Assembly: GCA_020054205.1 (NCBI GenBank) | Contig: JAGVLS010000015.1 | Span: 1 to 53,831 of the forward strand | Origin: Candidatus Obscuribacterales bacterium | GTDB taxonomy: Bacteria; Cyanobacteriota; Vampirovibrionia; Obscuribacterales; Obscuribacteraceae | Length of the DNA: 53,831 nucleotides | Direction: 5' to 3' | Notes under the pieces: generated by a model | Seen by the model: the letters and a program-made list of their open reading frames with translations, nothing else | What the model was told of the DNA's origin: nothing | Databases searched by the model: none | Made by a program: the position numbers and the translations under genes | Part shown: positions 25,287-33,272 of the stretch, one piece after another | How positions within the stretch are numbered: position 1 is the stretch's first letter | Layout: each line of letters begins with the position of its first letter

Positions 25287-27173
25287 ATGAGCAATGATTT
25301 TGGAAAATACGAAGTTATTGCTGAAATTGGTCGCGGCGGCATGGGTATTATTTACAAAGCACGCGATGCTCAGCTTGATCGTATGGTCGCTATTAAACAA
25401 CTTGTCTTAGCTAATATAGAAAAAGACAAACAAGAAGAATTTCGAGAACGCTTTAGACGAGAAGCAATTTTAGCCGCTCAGCTCAATCATCAAAACTTAG
25501 TATCAATTTACGATGTATCCATATCATCTGAAAATTGTTATTACGTAATGGAATTGTTAGAAGGGCATAGCTTAAGAAAAGAATTGGAAATAAGCCCGGA
25601 AGGTAAATTAACCGCACAAGAATTATATCCAGTTTTACAACAAATAGCAGAAGGACTGGCATACACTCACAATATGAATCTTGTCCATAGAGATATTAAA
25701 CCGGACAATATATTTATATTGCCAAATGGCAAAGTTAAACTCACAGATTTTGGTATTGCTCGCTCTGCAGAACCAGACAATTCAAACTTAACAAAACCTG
25801 GTGTCATGCTTGGCACATTATCTTATGTTTCACCCGAACAATTGCAAGATGCTCGTAACGTTGATTTAAGAGCAGATATATTTTCGTTAGGTGTAGTTGT
25901 TTATGAAGCTTTATCAGGGCAATTGCCATTTGCAGGCGATGGCTTAACATCAACACTAATGGCAATTGTTGCTAGAGACGCCAAACCACTAAGTGAGGTT
26001 TCAAATTCTATCAGCCATGAAATGTCTTCCGTTGTAGCTAAAGCTATGCGCAAAAGTGCAACCGAGCGTTACGGTTCGGTTATGGAATTTCTCAAAGAAT
26101 ACGAAAAAGCATTATCTTTAAGTGCTCCACAAACAAGCAAAGTGAGAGCTACTGCTTATCAAACTTCTTCTGTACCTACATATACCCCTGGTATTCCGGT
26201 AGCACCACGTAAAGGTATTTCAGAACAAAATACGCTTTCCGAACAATTAGGTAAGCCATGGTTAAAAACCGAAGTTGATACTCTTTCACAATCACAATCA
26301 AAATTATTTGTTAAAGCAATTAGTACAATAGGCAAACCAGGCGATGGTAAAGGTTGTTTTTTAGAACCAGCAGTTATTTGTTGTTTACACGGTATTGTAG
26401 TTGTTGCTGATGCTGCGACACGCTTAGTACAGATTTTCACCAAAGATGGACGTTGCATTGGACAACTAACAAATAATCCAAGTGCCAAAGGTTCGAAAAC
26501 CGGTGGTGGGCTCTTTTCAAAACCAAGTGCTCTTGCTATGGATTCGACAAAATGTATTTATGCTGCAGATAGTAGTGATAATTTCATTCGGGTTTTTGAT
26601 TTACAAGGTAAATTTATTAAAGAATTTCGTACAGCAGCTGGCAAAGAACAAGGACTGCACGGACTAGCTTATGATGCATCTGGCTTGCTTTATGCTTCCG
26701 ATCCTGAAAATGGTTGCATACATGTATTGCAAGCTAGTTTAGGTACTTGGCTTAGAAAATTTGGCAGCCGTGGAACGCAAGATGGACAATTTAAACTTCC
26801 TTCCTCTATTGCTATTGATAAGCTTGGTCGTATTTTTATAGTTGACTATACTACTGCCAAAATATCCATTTTCAATAAAGCTGGTCTATTTCAAAGATCC
26901 TTTGGTGGCAAAGGTACAGGCAATGGTTTGTTCAACGTTCCACGCGGTATAGCCATTGATAAAAATGATCGTGTATATGTAGCAGATTCCTTGAATCATC
27001 GCATACAAGTTTTTTCTACAGATGGCGATTATTTATATTCTTTTGGTGGACAAGGAAAAGAAACAGGCAAATTTATTGGTCCTTCTGATTTGTCTATAGA
27101 TCCTGACAATAATTGTTTATATGTAGCCGATAGAGGCAATGCCCGTGTCCAAGTATTTCAACTGTTGACATAA
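25287..27173 (+). CDS. Ser/Thr protein kinase fused to NHL beta-propeller
   Basis: The 628-residue protein begins with a Hanks-type kinase domain (7-275): GRGGMG (15-20), Lys37, HRDIKPDN (134-141) and DFG (154-156). The Arg in HRD makes it an activation-loop-regulated kinase. A Ser/Thr/Pro-rich linker (about 283-340) leads to a six-bladed NHL propeller (about 345-628), with repeats such as LPSSIAIDKLGRIFIVDYT and VPRGIAIDKNDRVYVADSLN. Mycobacterial PknD has a similar pair of domains but with a membrane helix between them. I see no helix here, so this propeller should be cytoplasmic. It is 3 bases after the FHA gene. Confidence 0.93.
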   Translation: MSNDFGKYEVIAEIGRGGMGIIYKARDAQLDRMVAIKQLVLANIEKDKQEEFRERFRREAILAAQLNHQNLVSIYDVSISSENCYYVMELLEGHSLRKELEISPEGKLTAQELYPVLQQIAEGLAYTHNMNLVHRDIKPDNIFILPNGKVKLTDFGIARSAEPDNSNLTKPGVMLGTLSYVSPEQLQDARNVDLRADIFSLGVVVYEALSGQLPFAGDGLTSTLMAIVARDAKPLSEVSNSISHEMSSVVAKAMRKSATERYGSVMEFLKEYEKALSLSAPQTSKVRATAYQTSSVPTYTPGIPVAPRKGISEQNTLSEQLGKPWLKTEVDTLSQSQSKLFVKAISTIGKPGDGKGCFLEPAVICCLHGIVVVADAATRLVQIFTKDGRCIGQLTNNPSAKGSKTGGGLFSKPSALAMDSTKCIYAADSSDNFIRVFDLQGKFIKEFRTAAGKEQGLHGLAYDASGLLYASDPENGCIHVLQASLGTWLRKFGSRGTQDGQFKLPSSIAIDKLGRIFIVDYTTAKISIFNKAGLFQRSFGGKGTGNGLFNVPRGIAIDKNDRVYVADSLNHRIQVFSTDGDYLYSFGGQGKETGKFIGPSDLSIDPDNNCLYVADRGNARVQVFQLLT

Positions 27174-27182
27174 ATAATTACC

Positions 27183-27818
27183 ATGGTCGCAACCAATTTC
27201 AATAATGATGAGCCAGTTTTGGTGTTAGCATCGCAATCACCAAGACGTTTAGAATTGCTCAATTTAATTGGTATTTCTTTTCAGGTTGTACCTAGTAGTT
27301 CGGAAGAAATATTTACTGAAATAGAACCTGGTCTTATTGTAAAACAAATATGCAAAGCTAAAGTTTTCGATGTTGCAAACAAATTAATAAATAGTGGCAA
27401 ATATGTAAAGTCCAACCTGGTTATATTAGCTGCAGATACTGTAGTAGTAGTAGATCAAAAAATATTAGGCAAACCAGAATCAAAAGAACATGCTTTTGAA
27501 ATGCTTATGAGTTTGTCCAATAAAGTCCACGAAGTATATACTGGTGTCAGCGTTGCCAAACTCAATTATAATTATCACAAGCAAGATTTTGCTATTTCCA
27601 AAGTTTTTTTTCGCAAACTCGATCCTATTGAGATAAAGTCTTACATCAATACTAACGAGCCTTTTGATAAAGCGGGTGCTTACGCTTTACAGGGAATTGC
27701 TTCTTGTTTTGTAGAAAAGATTGAAGGTTGTTATACGAATGTTATTGGTCTACCTATGCCATTAACCATAAACATGCTGAGAGACTCTGGCATTCAAATA
27801 TTAGGATTGCCTCGTTAA
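27183..27818 (+). CDS. maf: Maf-family nucleoside triphosphate pyrophosphatase
   Basis: Maf proteins hydrolyse noncanonical or excess dTTP/UTP and related nucleotides. The 211-residue product has the signature start LASQSPRRLELL (15-26), the catalytic Asp in AADTVV (D85), KVFFRKL, and GAYALQGIASCFVEKIEGCYTNVIGLP near the end. Length matches the family. It starts 10 bases after the kinase-NHL gene and abuts the SAHH-like gene (stop at 27818, next ATG at 27819), so it is probably in the phosphatase-FHA-kinase transcript. Confidence 0.95.
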   Translation: MVATNFNNDEPVLVLASQSPRRLELLNLIGISFQVVPSSSEEIFTEIEPGLIVKQICKAKVFDVANKLINSGKYVKSNLVILAADTVVVVDQKILGKPESKEHAFEMLMSLSNKVHEVYTGVSVAKLNYNYHKQDFAISKVFFRKLDPIEIKSYINTNEPFDKAGAYALQGIASCFVEKIEGCYTNVIGLPMPLTINMLRDSGIQILGLPR

Positions 27819-28946
27819 ATGCGTAGTGATTTTCCTATTTTAGAAAATTTATCTCAGTATTTAGAGACTAATAACAATTTCAGTGGCAAAAAAATAGCTT
27901 GGCACTGCCATCTAACTGATTTAACCGCGCTTGCGGCCAATGTCTTAATTAAAAAGGGAGCTCAGTTAATTTTGAGCGAGTGTAATCCTTCCACTACATC
28001 AGACATGGCTGTAAATTATATGAGAAAAATTGGCGCCAATATTTATTTAGGAGAAAACAGTTGCCATCAGTCTTTATTAGAAAAACCAATTATTTTAGCT
28101 GATACTGGACTAGCTTTAATTTCAAAATATTTGGAAAACCCATTAAATGATTTTGCCTTTGCAGGAAGCGAAATTACTACCTCAGGTATTACAAAGCTAA
28201 GACTACTTAAAGAAATTTCCCTACCAGTAATTAATATCAATCAAGGTCAAATAAAAACTCACATAGAAAATTTTCATGGCGTAGGTGACGGATTAATTGA
28301 CCTTTTACCAATAATAACGGAAAAAAATTGGGCAAATGAAAAAACCTCTGTAATTGGCTATGGAAAAGTTGGAGCAGGAGTTGCTTATTACTTGAGACAA
28401 ATTGGTGCCCAAGTATCTGTTGTAGAAAAAGACCCAATACGTGCCTTAACTGCACATTACGATGGATTTCAATTAAGCAGCTTAAAAGAAGCCTTGTTAA
28501 ATAGTGACTTATTAGTAACAGCTACTGGTAGCTGTTCTCTCATATCTGGGAATTTGTGGCAAGATACTAAAGACGGCATAATTGTTGTCAATGTTGGACA
28601 CTCAAATAAAGAACTGGACTTAGAGACATTGTCCCAAAATGCCATTTCAATTTCGGATATTTCCAAACATCTCCAAGAGTTTACATTAAGGACACAAGAA
28701 AATTCTGTAAGCAAAAAAATATATATTGCCTGTAAAGGCAATCCAGCAAATGTTGTTTTATTATCTGGCTCCCCCGAACCTACGCTTATCCACCTTACAA
28801 CTGAATTGCTTTGCATGAATTATTTGCTAGAACTAGCAAATAATGGCAATAAAAAATTACCATTTGGCGAAAATGCATTACCAATTGCTCTAGAACAGGT
28901 GTCTAGTAAACTTGCTCTTTTTGCTCTTGGCTTTCAATTAAACTAA
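27819..28946 (+). CDS. Short divergent S-adenosylhomocysteine hydrolase-like protein
   Basis: The 375-residue product aligns by eye with S-adenosylhomocysteine hydrolase, usually 425-470 residues. Counterparts of human catalytic residues are present: His31 and Thr33 (HLT), Asp95, Glu118, Lys146 and Asn151. The aspartate D190 is replaced by Glu150. The NAD domain has GYGKVG (180-185) and VVEKDPIRAL. The C-terminal tail with the conserved Lys and Tyr that closes the NAD site of the neighbouring subunit is missing. It may act on another adenosyl compound or be a non-enzymatic paralogue. It directly follows maf, a nucleotide-cleaning enzyme, with no gap. Confidence 0.75.
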   Translation: MRSDFPILENLSQYLETNNNFSGKKIAWHCHLTDLTALAANVLIKKGAQLILSECNPSTTSDMAVNYMRKIGANIYLGENSCHQSLLEKPIILADTGLALISKYLENPLNDFAFAGSEITTSGITKLRLLKEISLPVININQGQIKTHIENFHGVGDGLIDLLPIITEKNWANEKTSVIGYGKVGAGVAYYLRQIGAQVSVVEKDPIRALTAHYDGFQLSSLKEALLNSDLLVTATGSCSLISGNLWQDTKDGIIVVNVGHSNKELDLETLSQNAISISDISKHLQEFTLRTQENSVSKKIYIACKGNPANVVLLSGSPEPTLIHLTTELLCMNYLLELANNGNKKLPFGENALPIALEQVSSKLALFALGFQLN

Positions 28947-29038
28947 TTTTTCTTTGCAAGAAATCTACTAAGTCTTTGAAGGCAAGCCTTTACGTGTTAC
29001 CCTCTATTCTAGTCATGACTTACAAGAAACAAAACACA

Positions 29039-30190
29039 ATGTCTAAATATGCTTATATATTGGCAATACCAATTGTCTTTTCTAATTTGTTTGGAACAGT
29101 TAGCTTTGCTGAAAGCACAGGCTCATTGGATTCTATGTGGATTGATGATTCTAGCAAATCTAGTTTGACAACTGAGAAAACATCAGCCAGTATTAGTTAT
29201 GCACCTATGTGTTCACTAGCTAGTATTAAAGCAAGTCAACTTATTATGAAAGGTGGCTGGCCATCTACTGGTCCTTTTAAAATCAGCTCAGAAAAACCAT
29301 TTGTACTAATTGACGATAATAATAATGAATTGACTTTGGAGCTTTGGCAAGATCAAGTTACCAAAGCACAATTGAAATTAGCTAATAGACAATTGACAGA
29401 CAAAACAAAGCTTTCATTACTTGATATAGAAATGAATGTTGATTTTTTATTGGAATCACTGGGTTTAAAACCGAATAAAATAGCTAATTTCAATCAACAA
29501 TTTCAGAAGAAAAAAGATAATTTACTTTTAGCTGATGCTGCCCCTCTTCGCTTAACTGCTGGACGTTATGCAATTGATATTGCTAAAGAAAATCCCAACA
29601 GCTCTACCTACGACTTATTAATTTCCGTAAGCAGTTTGGATGCTAATAAATTAGTTATTCAACAACATTCAGATAAGCCTGCCACCACTGACACACAGAC
29701 AAGTGAAGAAAACAAAAGTAAAAAGATTGAGACAACAACAGAAAAGCTGCCTAGTACCGCTGCCAAAAAAACACCTGTAGTTGGCAATAAAGAACAATTT
29801 GCCAATCTAATCAAAAATTGGCAACAAATCAAAAAGGTAGCTGTAAGAAAACGACAAACAACTGAACTTTCTCAAGTATTATCTGGAAAAGCTCTTGCAC
29901 GTCAGAATGATGCTATTAAATGGCTTGTCACCAATCACAAGTATTATGAAATGGTTCCTAAAAGCATTATTGTTGATAAGTATGCTGAAGTCACACCAGA
30001 CAAAAAATATTTAGTCTATGCTCGTGTCAAAGAATATAGCAAATATATTGATGATACCTCTGGTCAAGTTTTAAAAGAATCTGAAACTCAATACAGTGTA
30101 ATTTACACGATTGAAAAATCAAACAATAGTTTATCTATTACCGACTCCCAGCTCCTAACACCAGAAACAACAAATAAACCAAGTCACTAA
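29039..30190 (+). CDS. Exported IMS-domain (ARC6/Ftn2-type) protein
   Basis: From the ATG at 29039 the protein has a signal peptide (YAYILAIPIVFSNLFGTVSFA) and 383 residues; an upstream in-frame TTG would bury that signal and is unlikely. The last ~125 residues fit the IMS domain (DUF4101) known from cyanobacterial ARC6/Ftn2 division proteins: FANLIKNWQQIKKVAV, VLSGKALARQNDAIKWL, YYEMVPKSI, then a strand pair ending SVIYTIEKSNNSLSITDSQ. The middle is a Thr/Lys/Glu-rich linker; the first ~170 mature residues are unrecognised. In ARC6 the IMS domain faces the intermembrane space, which agrees with export. The M23 peptidase gene follows by 12 bases. Confidence 0.7.
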   Translation: MSKYAYILAIPIVFSNLFGTVSFAESTGSLDSMWIDDSSKSSLTTEKTSASISYAPMCSLASIKASQLIMKGGWPSTGPFKISSEKPFVLIDDNNNELTLELWQDQVTKAQLKLANRQLTDKTKLSLLDIEMNVDFLLESLGLKPNKIANFNQQFQKKKDNLLLADAAPLRLTAGRYAIDIAKENPNSSTYDLLISVSSLDANKLVIQQHSDKPATTDTQTSEENKSKKIETTTEKLPSTAAKKTPVVGNKEQFANLIKNWQQIKKVAVRKRQTTELSQVLSGKALARQNDAIKWLVTNHKYYEMVPKSIIVDKYAEVTPDKKYLVYARVKEYSKYIDDTSGQVLKESETQYSVIYTIEKSNNSLSITDSQLLTPETTNKPSH

Positions 30191-30202
30191 GCTGTTTAAA
30201 AG

Positions 30203-31795
30203 ATGCACATTGAAAGAATTTTTAGCCTGACTATTGCTTTATTCATTAGTCTTATTCTTTCATTTTACAATCATGCCTTAGCTCACAATACAAACATCAA
30301 TCAAAGTCCTGGAATTACAAGGTGGTCGATTGTCAACCATCTCGGTTTACCAGTTTTTCCTTTATCAATAGTCTGTGTCGATAAAGATATTTATTTGCTT
30401 GGCACAAATTGCCTTTGGTACATTAACAACGGTAAAAACCTAATAGATACGTCAGTACCACAAACACTAGTAGCCAAGCCTGTTTTTACCTCGAAGCACC
30501 AAGTAGAAAATATTCCTGTGCAAGAATTTTCTGATTTTGTTTATTATCCACCGCACAAATCGGTTGTGGTTTTAGATAAAAGCAATAATCTTTTTGAATT
30601 TTTCATCAGCACAAAAACCTGGAAATTAATGCGTCCAAATTTTTCCAAGTATGGGTCATTCGATCCTGACTATGTAGCAATTACTTGTGAAGGCAATCAT
30701 ATTTGTTTATTAGACCCAGAACAAAATCAAATATGGGAAATAAGTGATAGAGAAAATTGTCGCCCATACTTTAAACAAGTAATGCCCTGGCGTCTAAGAC
30801 CTGGCGATATCAGCGTCTCTCTCGGGACAAGTATTTGTGCTGATGATGCTGTCTATGTTCTTAATTTGCGTGGAAAAATTACAAAGTATACTGTTGGCAG
30901 CAATTACAACTTGTCCAAACAAACACCTTTTAAGAACCCTAATTTGCTTAATCTACGTCCACAGCGAATTTACACAAACAAATTAGGACCAATTTTTTTA
31001 GTAGAGCGAGAAAATAATCGAGTACTGGCAATTGATAAAAAGACTGGTTCTATGAGCCAATTCTTGTTCGGCGCTCAAGCAAATTTGAAAGGCTTATATC
31101 CAGATAATCAAAGTTTTCTTATTGTGGATGGCAATACTATTGCCTATCGCAGGCTTCATTCAAGCACAAACAACCTAAACTTAAAACCAATATCTCATGA
31201 AGTAGATATTCGCTTACAAGGACTCTCCCTACCTTTAGCTCATGCTAGTTTGCCTGCACATCCTGGTGTTTATCCTGGTGCCAGAAGACTCTATCGGTTT
31301 GGTATACATAAAGGGGTTGATTTTTTCAATGATCCAGGCTGCGGAACTAGAATTAGCATGAATACAAAGGTATACGCTGCCGATAGTGGCAAAATCGTAA
31401 GAGCCGATACAAATTTTGTAAATATGACTGCATCTCGATACATTTCTGTATTGCATGAATGCAATCAAGAACGTAATTGCTCTGATAAAAACGAAGACTT
31501 ATTAAGGGGCTGTCAGGTATGGATTGATCATGGACATGGGCTAATTACCCGTTATGCTCACCTCAATGGTGTCAAAGAAGGGCTTTCTGTAGGACAAAAG
31601 GTAGAAAGAGGTACATTAATTGGTTACGTAGGTGTTACTGGAACTTCAGATAGTGTATTTCCAAAAACAAAACATCCACATCTTCATTTTGAGATTTGGC
31701 TTGACAATAAATATCTTGGTTTTGGTCTTACTCCATCAGAAACCTTGTCTTTATATGAAGATATTTTTGGTACAATTTGCAAGCAAAGAAATTAA
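30203..31795 (+). CDS. Exported M23 (LytM-type) peptidase with N-terminal propeller-like region
   Basis: The 530-residue protein has a signal peptide (1-27) and a long region (about 35-340) of beta units (for example VVVLDKSNNLFEF, RVLAIDKKTGSMS) that looks like a beta-propeller. The C-terminus is an M23 peptidase with the zinc ligands His369 and Asp373 (HKGVDF) and H493-L-H495, so it should be active on peptidoglycan cross-bridges. A Cys-containing insert (HECNQERNCSDKNED) interrupts the fold. It sits between an IMS-domain gene and hemL, ending one base before the hemL ATG. A role in division or wall remodelling fits the IMS neighbour but is inference. Confidence 0.9.
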   Translation: MHIERIFSLTIALFISLILSFYNHALAHNTNINQSPGITRWSIVNHLGLPVFPLSIVCVDKDIYLLGTNCLWYINNGKNLIDTSVPQTLVAKPVFTSKHQVENIPVQEFSDFVYYPPHKSVVVLDKSNNLFEFFISTKTWKLMRPNFSKYGSFDPDYVAITCEGNHICLLDPEQNQIWEISDRENCRPYFKQVMPWRLRPGDISVSLGTSICADDAVYVLNLRGKITKYTVGSNYNLSKQTPFKNPNLLNLRPQRIYTNKLGPIFLVERENNRVLAIDKKTGSMSQFLFGAQANLKGLYPDNQSFLIVDGNTIAYRRLHSSTNNLNLKPISHEVDIRLQGLSLPLAHASLPAHPGVYPGARRLYRFGIHKGVDFFNDPGCGTRISMNTKVYAADSGKIVRADTNFVNMTASRYISVLHECNQERNCSDKNEDLLRGCQVWIDHGHGLITRYAHLNGVKEGLSVGQKVERGTLIGYVGVTGTSDSVFPKTKHPHLHFEIWLDNKYLGFGLTPSETLSLYEDIFGTICKQRN

Positions 31796-31796
31796 A

Positions 31797-33083
31797 ATGT
31801 CAAATCTTACAAAACCACGTTCGTATAATATTTCACAACAACTTGTGAGTGAAATAAAACAATTTATTCCAGGTGGTGTAAATAGTCCATTTCGATCTTT
31901 CAATGAAGTAGGCGGCACTGAAATATTTTTTGAACATGCAAATGGCTCTTATTTATTTGATGTAGATGGCAACAAATATATTGATTATTTAGGTAGTTGG
32001 GGACCAGCAATATTAGGACATAGCCATCCACAAATTATAAAAGCAATTGAAAATGCAGTCCGAAAAGGCAACGTTTTTGGCGCACCACATAAGCTTGAAA
32101 TTGAATTAGCAAAACAAATCATGAGTATTTTTAACAGCATTGAAAGTATTCGTTTCGTTAATTCTGGCACTGAAGCGGTAATGAGTGCTATCCGCCTTGC
32201 CCGTGGGTATACTAAACGCGACTATATTCTTATGTTTGCTGGTTGTTACCATGGTCATAGCGACTCAGTATTATCTTCACGAGGACATTCATCTAGCGCG
32301 GGTATTCCTGAAAGTTTTTCCGAAAACACATTATTAGTGCCATTCAATGACTTGCAATCTTTGAAAGACTGTTTAACTACATTCAAAGGAAAAATTGCCG
32401 CTGTTTTAATTGAACCAATAGCTGGATCAATGGGCGTCATACCACCTCAACCAGAATATCTTTTAGGAATAAAACAATTAATTCAAAAAATTGATCCAGA
32501 AATATTGTTTATATTCGATGAAGTTTTGACTGGATTAAGAGTAGCTCTAGGCGGAGCTCAAGCTTTCTATGACGTCAAACCCGATTTAACATGTTTTGGC
32601 AAAGCATTAGGCGGGGGCATGCCTATAGGAGCATATGGCGGCAGAAAAGATATTATGGATTACCTTGATCCAATCGGCAAGGTATATCAAGCTGGCACAT
32701 TTTCAGGTAATCCAGTCACTATGGCAAGTGGAATTGAAACAATTAACTTATTGAAAGAGAAAAACGTATATCAATATCTTGATCAATTAACACAAATGCT
32801 TTTTGATGAATTAACTATATTCATTAGAAAACACAATTTAGAAATACAATTACAGCGAGTTGGTTCTATGTTTTCAATTTTATTTGCGCCAAAACCAATA
32901 TTGAATTATGAAGATTCAAAATTGATTAAAGGCAAGGCATTTGCTCAGTTTTTTCATCGCATATTAGATCAAGGACTTTATTTTCCGCCATCATCGGTGG
33001 ACGCTGCTTGCCTTTCACATGCTCATAGCTCAGAGGATATTGAAATAAGCATTAAAGTTATTTGTCAGGCTTTAAACCAATGA
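31797..33083 (+). CDS. hemL: Glutamate-1-semialdehyde 2,1-aminomutase
   Basis: HemL converts glutamate-1-semialdehyde to 5-aminolevulinate, the tetrapyrrole precursor of the C5 pathway. From the ATG at 31797 it has 428 residues, the usual length; the open frame extends upstream inside the M23 gene but lacks homology there. Seen motifs are IPGGVNSPFR near the N-terminus, NSGTEAVMSAIRLAR, the PLP lysine K269 in CFGKALGGGMPIGAYGG, and TFSGNPV. It begins one base after the M23 peptidase stop. With hemQ at 47138 it marks a haem pathway in this cell. Confidence 0.96.
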   Translation: MSNLTKPRSYNISQQLVSEIKQFIPGGVNSPFRSFNEVGGTEIFFEHANGSYLFDVDGNKYIDYLGSWGPAILGHSHPQIIKAIENAVRKGNVFGAPHKLEIELAKQIMSIFNSIESIRFVNSGTEAVMSAIRLARGYTKRDYILMFAGCYHGHSDSVLSSRGHSSSAGIPESFSENTLLVPFNDLQSLKDCLTTFKGKIAAVLIEPIAGSMGVIPPQPEYLLGIKQLIQKIDPEILFIFDEVLTGLRVALGGAQAFYDVKPDLTCFGKALGGGMPIGAYGGRKDIMDYLDPIGKVYQAGTFSGNPVTMASGIETINLLKEKNVYQYLDQLTQMLFDELTIFIRKHNLEIQLQRVGSMFSILFAPKPILNYEDSKLIKGKAFAQFFHRILDQGLYFPPSSVDAACLSHAHSSEDIEISIKVICQALNQ

Positions 33084-33113
33084 ATTAATCTACCCTTCTG
33101 CACTTAACATATC

Positions 33114-33143
33114 TTGACAGTATTTACACCCGCGGGTTAAAAT
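33114..33143 (+). promoter_or_regulatory. Sigma-70 type promoter
   Basis: TTGACA (33114-33119), 18 bases, then TAAAAT (33138-33143) is the best housekeeping promoter in the window. It lies 130 bases ahead of the TadG-like gene. Confidence 0.7.
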
Positions 33144-33185
33144 CGATTAAGGTAGGACTCCCGCAACATCTAAATTTTGCCCCCA

Positions 33186-33210
33186 CCATCTTTAATATAG
33201 ATGGCTAGTT
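33186..33210 (+). promoter_or_regulatory. Leader hairpin before TadG-like gene
   Basis: CCATCT (33186-33191) and AGATGG (33199-33204) pair with a 7-base loop, followed by CTAGTTTT. It lies between the strong promoter and the gene, so it may act as a weak attenuator or stabilise the transcript. Confidence 0.4.
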
Positions 33211-33272
33211 TTACTATCAAAAAATAAGTCTTACCTTCTCACGTCTTTTCACTGACTCTGGGAGACGAACTC

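Noticed and set aside
31632..31796. 55-residue N-terminal extension of HemL
   Set aside because: It lies inside the M23 coding region in another frame and has no HemL homology; the ATG at 31797 fits family length.
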